In this document: in pieces, positions 54,831 to 64,000 of the stretch
Layout: every line of letters starts with the position of its first letter
How positions within the stretch are numbered: position 1 is the stretch's first letter
NCBI GenBank assembly: GCA_002633025.1
Contig: NMRB01000029.1
Span: 623,597-687,596 of the forward strand
DNA length: 64,000 bases
Source of the DNA: Notospermus geniculatus
Lineage: Eukaryota > Nemertea > Pilidiophora > Heteronemertea > Lineidae
Reading direction: 5' to 3'
Position numbers and translations under genes: made by a program
The notes under the pieces: generated by a model
The model's database searches: none
What the model saw: the letters and a program-made list of their open reading frames with translations, nothing else
What the model was told of the DNA's origin: nothing

Positions 54831-57566
54831 TTGCTCACTGGTTCACGACAAATCAACTGCCAACTCACAACGACTCTTGATTTCTAATGGTTGAAACACG
54901 TGATTTGCTAAATTCATCATTCCTAAAGCTGTCTTCATTGGGTGACTGCTTTATCTGGAAGCTTTGTTGGGAAATGCAAGTCTGCCCTCCTTCAAATTCA
55001 CAGCGTACATATGATGTTTGGGAAATAGGCAAACCGTTAAGAACATCCCTCGGATCGCTCAGAACACCGATAGCGGAACAGTGAACGACGTAAACATAAT
55101 CACTTGTTGCCTGCTGTCTATCATTTGATTGATCAATTTACGGAGTGAGGGAGATGTAATGACCTCAGACAGCCCTGCTGACAGTAGCCCCAAGAAGCAT
55201 CCCTCTCCGAGGGCGATAAACGCGTCGAAAGTTGAAGGGAAATCCGTTTTCAAGCTGCAAGCCTTGGCTGTAGGCAATGAGATGACTGAGTCGTTCATGT
55301 CGTTTAGCCACGAGTTACGTTTTGAGCTACATGTAAGGTTTCAGATGCTGGGTTTGATGCATTACGAAAATAATTTGACGAAAAACATTCATAAATAGAC
55401 ATACGACACTGTAAAGATTTGATGATCGACAAGGCTTAAATTTTCAGCTGCGATTTTGCACTTGACTGAAAAAAAATTCTGAAGTGGTTTTTAAAAGAAA
55501 CGTGTTTATCACATAATATTGTCACAGCTTCTATCATTGAATTATAAATCTCGTTTATTTAAACAACAGTGATGGATCCCAGGCACGATATTGTCAGTAA
55601 ATGGAATCCAAAGAAAGAAAAAAGTAGTTGAAAACACGTACCACTTGTGATGGAGTTGTGTCTAAAGACAATAAAAAGGCTTAACACTGCCCCTGTAAGT
55701 GCCTTTGAATGGGCGCCATTTTGATGACGTCAATCAATCAACAAACCGCCTTTATTAAAAAATCCCACTGAAATTTGATGACGTAAATAGATTCAGATTT
55801 CCAATAGCATATTTTCTGTGTAGATTCGTACGATAATATCGTGTGTTTACGTTCATTACATTGAGCCCTGTAATCATAGATAGTTCGCTACTTCGGGATG
55901 TTGGTGTTTAAAGGGATACTGAAGGATCTTTTCATAATTTGCACCAATGGCGTTAAATTCGATTTGAATAGGTGCGCTTTACGTGCGTTGATGTTACTGC
56001 GTGCATTTCATGTCTTGGTCGGTTCGGTCATTGCCACCAGGTGGTGAAGTCAAGAATTAAATTTTCCGATGAAAGGAGTATAAGCTCATGTTTATTACAT
56101 GTAGTAGTGGATCATGTCAGTAAATGCTACTTCAGAACTACGCCTATTTATTGAGTCAGTATGTATTGAAGACATTTGTCAATGGGTTGGGCTATGACTC
56201 ATGCACTTAAAAGGTGAAAAATATCAACATGTACTTATTGATTGTACAATAAAACATATTAAGACCATTTTATTTACATTTGTAGATTCTGTAGTAAAAA
56301 GATATTTTTAGGAGTGGGGGAATCTTTTAACATCGTAATCTATAAGTAATCTATAAGTACATGTATACATGTACACACACATGTACTGTACATGATCGTG
56401 TACATGATCGTGTCAAGTCATTTAAGTTAAAGTTACAAGCTCATGAGAGCTAGACATTGATTGATGGCATAATATTCGATTTGGTTCTAATGCCGATCGT
56501 GCTATGAGTTGTAATGGTTCGTCAAAACTTTCCAAACAATAGTACGGATCGTTGGGGTGAGAATCGTTCATTTTCGATCGCAATTGGCGTTTTCTGCTTT
56601 TTCTGATTATCCATTGACGAACTGATAACAAGTTTTGATGACAAATATTAACTTTGGTAATTGTCTGATGGGCATGTTGATCACAAAGTTACGGAAATCA
56701 TCTTTGGCCGATGCTTAAGTAGATTGGAAAATGAGCTCACATGAACGTATGACTGTGACGTGTATGATGAAACATCAATGATGAGGTCCACGATCAATGA
56801 TGATTCCAGCTGGTCGGCAGTAGGCTACGGTGCGTCATCGTAACTTTGAACTTCCTTACGTATAGACCATGCTGACGTCTTCCTTGCATTGACATCCCCG
56901 GTTCACAATATCAGCAATTACCGACGACAGAAAGGATCGTGTCAACATAGTACTGACATGACAAGCCGCCTGGTCATCCAGCTGAGAATGTTTCTTAATT
57001 ATCAGGCAGTATTCGTGGCATTACCTTCATTGGCAACATGCCGGAAGTCTGGGGTCGGCCATCTTTATTCAAGAATTAATCAACGCGAGCTAAAAGCGTA
57101 ATATGACTCAATTAGTGAGCCTCGTGGGCAGGCGACATTGCTTCCTAATTGACGAAGCCGTAGCATCTTATCTCGAGGGGTACGCCAGGAAGGGATGGTT
57201 TCGCATGCCCTGACAAAGGTCATTGGTCAAGAGAACTAACAGTCGTTTTATTCCGCAGTAGCCTCTTAAATTTAAAGCATTCTAGGTCTTCCATTCCGCC
57301 TAATGTTGAAGACCAATAGAAAACTGTTGCAGCTGCTGCTGCTGAACGTTATTTCCGGCAATGATACGTTTTGTAACTCCATTACTGTGACAGGAAGTCT
57401 CCCTGGAATCCAAGTCAGGTGTACCACCGGTGAAAGTCCTAAGTTCAAGGAGGGATTAATGTGTAGTATGGCTGTGGAAACCATGACCATTCGAATCTAA
57501 TCTTGAATATACAGGCTATTGTTGTTCGAACTTCCATTCCCAGGATTACCATTTCTTTAACTCCTG
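54831..57566. other. Unrecognised stretch with ACATGT cluster
   Basis: A Ser/Pro/Lys-rich 89-codon frame (55129-55395, +) and shorter ones are unrecognised. ACATGT and GTACATGATCGT words cluster at 56355-56412. A CCACCAGGTGGTGA word (about 56036) resembles a CTCF core. Confidence 0.4.
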
Positions 57567-57632
57567 GTCAGAAAAACTACGTTCTTGGGTAAGAGAAACT
57601 ACGTTCTTGGGTCAGAAAAACTACGTTTTTGA
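57567..57632. repeat. 22-bp tandem repeat, three units
   Basis: Three units with the core GAAAAACTACGTTCTTGG (unit 2 GAGAAACTACG, unit 3 ending GTTTTTGA). Confidence 0.95.
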
Positions 57633-60600
57633 GGACTGATGAAGCCATCAGACGTCAGACTGTGAGAAAAAGGAAGCCCTCCCCTTGAGTTGTGCACGAT
57701 GTGGCTGGAAAATTTCCTTCCCGTGTTGCTCGCTACCACTAGAAAGGATTCTTTCACCAACCACTCACATAATCCTTTGCAATAAATGGAAGTGCGGAAG
57801 TTCATCCTAAGGGCATCCTTCTTGCTCGCTGCCTTCGTCAACACACAATCTTTGGGCAGGAGGTGTAAATTCAGCAATTCTTTATCGTTCCCACAAATGC
57901 ACTCTTGAGCGCTGAGTCGTCGGGTGATTGGCGAAAATCCATTCCCGGAGGGACAATGCGTTGAGCCTCTTTCATCGTTGGTTCTTACCACGAATGCACT
58001 TTAAACGTCGTTGCTCCACTTCCATGAATACCGGTACAAGAAACGGGGGTATTTTCGAAGGCGTTTCAACGTAAAAGGATGGTAAAATCCCTCTCTTCGC
58101 AATCCGTGTTGACACCTACACGAGGCACACTTCACCAACCGTGGATTCATTACACACAGGAGTAGTGTATAAATAGAATGGTTGACGTGGGGAAATTAAA
58201 TGTCTACACCACTTATACGATAGCTAAGAAACCTTAATAATGGAAACAAACGGGAGAATGCCTGGTGACGAGGACGCCTACACTTGACGAGTCTCGGAGG
58301 CTCGACATGACAAAAGGCTTCCCAGTTCATCCCAAAGAGATAAATACCTTTCTGAGGTCTTGTGACATAGCATGACTATCGCTTTTTCGCTCCTCTTCAT
58401 AGGTACAGCGTCAGCTCAGTCGCTTTATTTCTTATGACGCCTACAGTAGCCATCTTTGTTACTTTTACACAATGCCTTTCTTCTTATGCTTATTTATTCG
58501 GAATCATATCTGTCTGACAGTTCTGAAAGTCATCAAGGTAGATTTTAGCAGCGGTGATATGGACAATGGAATGACATCTCGGTTTTTGTGGATACCGGAT
58601 GCGAGACATACATGTAGTCTAATCAGTATAAAAATCACAAGAATATTACATGTTATAGTACATTGTAGACTGATAAAAAGTTCATGACAAATATGGCTCG
58701 CGCTGAAAGCAGCGTGTTACACATCATTAAAATCTTATGAATCCTAAAAACGCAAAGTGTCAAATGAATTTTACAAAGGAAACTTTTGATACTCTTTATT
58801 GTACAGGATGATATGACAAGGGAGTTGGTGTAGGCCTACATGATTTAGAAAGAGTTCTGCTAATCCATTGGGATGCTAACCTGGCGTTCCCGTCTCACTG
58901 AGGGATCATGTCGACTTGATGCCGGTGGCGAAATGATCAATCGTGAACGAGGAGCTGATGGGGAACAAATTCTAGTCCTGTAATACTGTATGTCGATCTG
59001 CCCCTTCAGTGCTTTTGTAGGTAATTCCTTCCTCTTGACAACTAGGCACAGTGACAGAGGGGACAAATGACCCCCAAACGTCTCTGGAAAAGTTTTTCTC
59101 ATGGCAAAAACGTCGCCAATGCGACCACAATGCTACGTCGGCCTGCTATGTGGTACAGTGTTGGCATACGTCGAATTCCATAACAGACTGGCCATCATGC
59201 CGTCTCACCTTTCCCTGTCACAAATAGTCTATACGCCATCGGAAGGGCCCACGACGGAAAAACCAGATGCAAATACAAATGCCAAGTACGCCATCGAACT
59301 GATCACAGCAATGGTAGCGATCATCATCCCATTTCTTTAATTAAATCAGGAGACAACAGCCGTCTAACCATTTCCATGGAGGGTGCACGCAACGACGACA
59401 GACGAGATTGAAATGTTTACACACACCACTGCTAAGTGCTTACTTAAGGAAATAAGACGAGAGTGAACCCCTCAACGTATTTTTCCAAGGCTTGTCTGTC
59501 TTTTCCACGGTTGTTCCACTCAATCTTCAGCTATCGGAACTTCTACTGTTAGAAACTGGCCATCAACTTTTCCTTCCAAGGATTTTATCAATTAGTTGTC
59601 GGACATCTGCATTCCCGATGGGACCATCATAGGTCACGTTCGGAAAGCTTCCCAGAGGAAGTTTCTGGCACTTCTCTCGGGGAATGTGAGCATGCCCAGT
59701 GAAGGCGTATTTCCGAACGATATTTGCGCTTCCTCGTGGAAAGGTACTACTGTGCCATTGCAATCGTGAAATATTCCGCGTATAGCCAATCAGCATGCCG
59801 GCCTGGAAAGAAGGCCAGGCTCGAGGAAGCCTTGGCACAGTCACATTTTATGGGCGTGAATAAATCCACGTCGGACGTGGATTTATACCAGAATCTGAAA
59901 ATCAAGAGACACCCACTGATTCTCTGACACTGGAGTTTGGGTCGTTACTTTAAGATATCGCCAAAGTAACTTTCTGTTAAAAATTACAAAAAACCGATAG
60001 CTATTTGTTTTCATAGATTTATAAAGTACCACTTACCCGAAATAAATGTCTTCAAAAGATGAATCAATCAAAAATTCATTTTAATCTAACCCCTTAGGTA
60101 TCAGACAAATTCTCATCAAATTTTGAATGCATGAGAGATAAATTGCTCTGGAAATAGTTTTAACACCTTTGTGCACGATTAGCAGATTTTTGATTTCCAA
60201 TCAAAGCTTTTCTATAATAAGCTATTTCATATTTCTGTATATTTGCTTTCGATATTGGAGGACATACGATCAATGATCGAGTGATATCTTTTACCAATAA
60301 TTCCCGCTTAAAAACTTCCCACTATGAAATGATTTTGGACACAAATATTTTCCCCGAAGGCGATGGTGAAAGGGGTAATCGGAGGTTATATCGGCCATGA
60401 AAGAAATGACGTACAATTTGAAATTGATGGAAAAAATCTACCGGTAGGCATCTTTTGGCCTTGAAAACTTACTAAACTCTCCAACAAAAAAAATACATCG
60501 GATGGTACGATAATACAAGAAACCCCTGTACAGAGGAAGTAAACGCATTAATTTCTATTCATATTTACCCCTTTTTTCTCTGGCTGGTTAATGTTGGAAG

Positions 60601-62225
60601 CCGTCTCTAGACCACATCAATATTATCATCACTTCATGTGATTTCAACCCCACCAAAACAACGGAAACAAATCCAATCATTTTTTGTTTCATTTGTCAAC
60701 GAACCAGTGGAATAACATTGGTTTTCAATAACTTGTATTGAGACCTGGCGCTTTGGTCGATCTGACTTGTGTGTGGATTACAAAAATGTCAAAAGATATT
60801 TATCGACGCCTGATAGACTGTTATCGTCTCGAAACGGTAATGAATCGTTCGGGTTGAAGAAGTGCAAATCATGTTTTTTCGCCAATGAAACCTTATCGTC
60901 CAAAGTCCGCGTTGAACGGCGAGCACCAACCGGGGCCGGTGTACCGGAGGGGGCCAGAAAAAGTCCAAGAAGTGGAAGTCCTCAAGAAACAGCCCATGCC
61001 ATTCTGGACGGTTATGGCCAGTGTCAGTGATATAATCCTTCGCAACGGCTTAATCAACAGGACAATAACACCAGGCCTTTGATCCCGGGGGAACTTTCTT
61101 TGCATTCACCCCGTGGCGAGTGGAGACACCACGGATATCGCGGTTGGCGTCATCACCAACAGATGTTGCTGAATTCACTCTACACAACATGAATTCCCGA
61201 ATTCGACGCATGTTGCAAAGCAAGGGTATAGATTCTCCAAGCGTGCAGACGAATATGTTGTGTGACCCAAGGACTTCGCCTGGGGCCGAATCGATGGTCC
61301 ATTATTGAGTCTCGCGGACGCTCTGATACACTTTCCACAAAGAATCGTGGTTTAGAGTGTGCAAGACGGTCGATGTGTTGGAAATCAGCGCAGTGGGATT
61401 TGTAACACTAAAGTCTTGCGTAGCTTAACATTGCGAGTTAGTTTTTCGAAGCAGTACATTTCGCAATTGCTGTTTTCACGTGGTAGCCAATACAAAAAAA
61501 GAAACGCTAGAAAGACTACAAAACTGGCACTTCTGAAGTCAGGGTGGGGTTCTTGCAAAACATATCATATAAATGGTTGTAGAAATAAAGAGTATCACAT
61601 ATTTCAACTTCAGAGGCTGATGTTTATATGGTGTTAAATGTCATCAAAAAAGGAATTCCTTTATGGTGTTGTCAGAACACAAATATTCAGAAAAAAACTT
61701 GATATGAAAATAGCGGATAAAATCAATGCGTGGTCGGCGAATAGCCTGATGTCTCGTAATTTGTCTGCCAAAAAACTTCACATAAATCACAAATATCGAA
61801 TTTCTATATACCAAATGGTAAATAATGTTTCGCTTCAATGATATGATGACTGCAGACGAGAGGAAGAAGTATTAGAACAACATTTTAGACATCTCGCATG
61901 TCATTCACTCGCCATCCGCAAACTTCTTGTTTATGCTGAAGTGGTCAGGCCCGCTAACATTAGCAAACGAATGTGGTCAACATGAAAAGCCAGCAAAGAA
62001 TGACTGTACAGTTTTGCACCACTGACCAAGCTGTCTCATTTTCAAAGTTTGGCTCAGCGTGGATATGCCGAAGTGCAGCAGATGAAATGAAAGCGAGGGA
62101 AAACTGCCTTTATAACTGAACATTTTTAAGTCGCAGGAGGAATATCTCCCCCACCCCTTCCATTTTCCTACAAAACCCTACATAACCCTACTTGCTAATA
62201 AATACTTATAACCACAGATCCCTGT
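57633..62225. other. Unrecognised stretch
   Basis: No transposon end or RNA gene recognised. Frames of 130 codons (57991-57602, -), 93 codons (59844-59566, -), 87 codons (60767-61027, +) and 92 codons (61359-61634, +) show no family I know. 59930-60760 is AT-rich with no long frames. Compared with the rest of the window, fold-back elements are sparse here. Confidence 0.4.
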
Positions 62226-62283
62226 CAGCTGTCCTGCATTCAGAGAGACTATTCATTAGTCTCTCTGAATGCAGGGGCAGCTG
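62226..62283. repeat. 58-bp palindrome, 18-bp perfect inner arms
   Basis: CCTGCATTCAGAGAGACT (62233-62250), ATTCATT, AGTCTCTCTGAATGCAGG (62258-62275); CAGCTG extends the symmetry on both sides with a small mismatch. Confidence 0.95.
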
Positions 62284-64000
62284 ACTACCATCCACATTCC
62301 CCTCCCAGTCACCAAAAATATCAACAACCCAACTAACGTTCAAGACTACTGGATGTACGAGAATTACAGTTGTTAACAGAAGAGTAGGCCTATATGAGAT
62401 CCCGCTGCTCATGGAAATTGAACCAAATGTTGGTTTTTGTGTAAGCCTGAGTTTTCATGAAGAGTACTTGGGATCTTTTGATCACTGAAAATTGAACCTT
62501 CCCGATAGATTTTTTGTAGGCCGCGTTTTCATATATGATGCAGTCGAATTTTATGCCACGTGTGGTTCAACGTCTTGATATCAGCTTGAAAGTACTCCAT
62601 ATTTTGCGTCTACTCAATAGCCCCATTCTACAACACGAGCAACGAGAGTGTGATATGGCGGACAGGAATTTAGCTAACACCTTCCTGAGTCCCTTTACGA
62701 TCCCTGCAGCACGTTTGGCGGAAAGTAACGGCAACTGCCACAGGGCAATATTGACAGTACACCATGTAACATTGGTGACATGCAAACTACAGTATGCCTG
62801 AAGGGAACGGTTCACCGATATTCCCATCCGTTGGCAATTGGGGATCATGGATGCCAATCAAGCTAAGGATTAATATTGAGGACCTTGTACTAAATTTACG
62901 TGAAGCTACCTCATAGTCGACGAAGCAAACTGAAGTGTTCTTGAAGATGTTGAGTGGCAAGTATTAGGAAAGTAAGGGATTAGGCGAAAAACATTTGATA
63001 TTTGGAAAGAATACGGGAGACGTGAATACTTTCTGAAAATGTACCCTGGTGACGGAAGTGGATATCTGAACAGGTTCTACGGTTAAAAAGTGTCTTGTTA
63101 ATGGCGAAACAGCAGAACTGTCGGGGGGCTCGACAGATAAAAACTGCCGGCGTTAATGCGAAGACCATTAAACAACGCTGGCACTTCGGATTTAACACTT
63201 CATGTTCAATTCAACACATCAAAATATCGGGAATTAGGTTCCAGTTTACAACCCCTCTCCAAGTCTCATCGGATCGGACAGGCTTATGTCCGTTTCGCTC
63301 CAAGAAGGATTCTGCAGGGTGAACTTTGTTGATCTTACTGCACGCTGATTCTGGTTACGGTAAGCATGAAACGTACCGCGGAATGTTCATGTAGCCATGG
63401 CAGCCGAGACCAAAGATCGGTTTCTAATGCAAGGAAACACCACATTATTCCTTGGAGATAAGTTACAGCCAAGAGTAACCGCAGAATCCTAGACTGACAA
63501 GACGGCCATCGCGAAGGCAGTTTATCAAAGGGAGTGTTCAACTTGCTGCCGAGGCGCCTCCAGCATGAAAGAAACTTGCTAAAGACAAGGTTTTCCAGGA
63601 CAATCCAATTACAGCAGCCAATGCTGATCAAAGGGTCTTTATTTGCGAGGGAAGTCGTTATGTTGCCGTACAAGAGCTCAATAAAGGGATGAAAGGGTGT
63701 CAGCTAAGAAAAAGGAAGGGAGTCATTTAGTGATGTGGCTGCAGGGCTGGGGATGGTGACGCTAATGAAGGTTTGTTTGGGTAATCCGAGATTTGAGGGG
63801 TGAACGGTACATTCGATGATACCGGGGAGGCGATTATTGCGGACATAATATGAGTAAATTTGCCACCGACCTCTTCATGGAAGTACAGAAGACAGCTCAG
63901 TCGTAAAAAAACGTCGTCTGCGCGAGTTTGATCTCCCTCAAACAAGTTTTTCAAAATCTGCGTACAGGAGTAATCGGGCTCCTTTTTCGAATTTCCCCTA
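62284..64000. other. Unrecognised stretch
   Basis: Frames up to 112 codons (63673-63338, -) are unrecognised. No repeat or RNA gene is seen up to the window edge. Confidence 0.4.

Noticed and set aside
55129-55398. Low-complexity frame DSPADSSPKKHPSPR
   Set aside because: The opposite strand is equally open and no exon borders or family could be identified.

Overview
This is a piece of a eukaryotic, animal genome, not a bacterial one. Open frames are short and mostly incidental, there are no operons, three single-N joins (9691, 30290, 36830) and one long N gap (43548-44098) mark scaffold joins, and the only securely recognisable coding sequence is a spliced exon with canonical AG/GT borders. 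The palindromic words ACATGT and TAGGCCTA recur throughout and fold-back elements are very dense, a composition I associate with marine invertebrates (echinoderm, hemichordate, cephalochordate or lophotrochozoan). The sequence alone does not let me name the species.

Coding content. A 96-bp, phase-0 exon at 38978-39073 (+) encodes the S2 segment of an SK-type (KCNN) calcium-activated potassium channel; most of the window may be intron or flank of that gene. A 145-codon open frame at 44148-44582 (-), beside the N gap, has motifs in the order expected of the ligand-binding domain of a nicotinic-type Cys-loop receptor, but it lacks a block and the Cys-loop cysteines, so I treat it as a probable pseudogene or fragment. 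I assign no function to any other open frame.

Repeats dominate. 1-188 is a 21-bp minisatellite with a three-unit higher order; 24312-24537 is a 38-bp minisatellite with alternating variants; 33291-33837 is a 51-bp minisatellite. About thirty-five fold-back (MITE-like) elements or fragments fall into recurring families: AACAAARATGGCGG ends (9846, 16440, 31590, fragment 29828), AGCTAGGAATCC ends (11211, 17190), GGAGGTTTAGAAATC ends (47041, 53372, 53658), TAGGCATTTTGCCTA type (35612, 37004, 46271), TTCACAAAG ends (40570, 54711) and a CTGAGGA-stem-GAAA family (1572, 21388, 54527). Many unrelated elements share an outer GGGCCGTAT-like end. Several are filled along their whole length with copies of one short word in both orientations. 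At least three tRNA-derived (SINE-type) sequences occur at 9223-9303, 43268-43508 and 49141-49218.

Two tandem duplications of about 1.4 kb (28554-29907/30291-31686 and 35439-36829/36831-38202) are each divided by a single N and are best read as overlapping haplotype contigs joined end to end. The parts do not form one pathway. This looks like transposon-rich non-coding DNA around at least one neuronal ion-channel gene.
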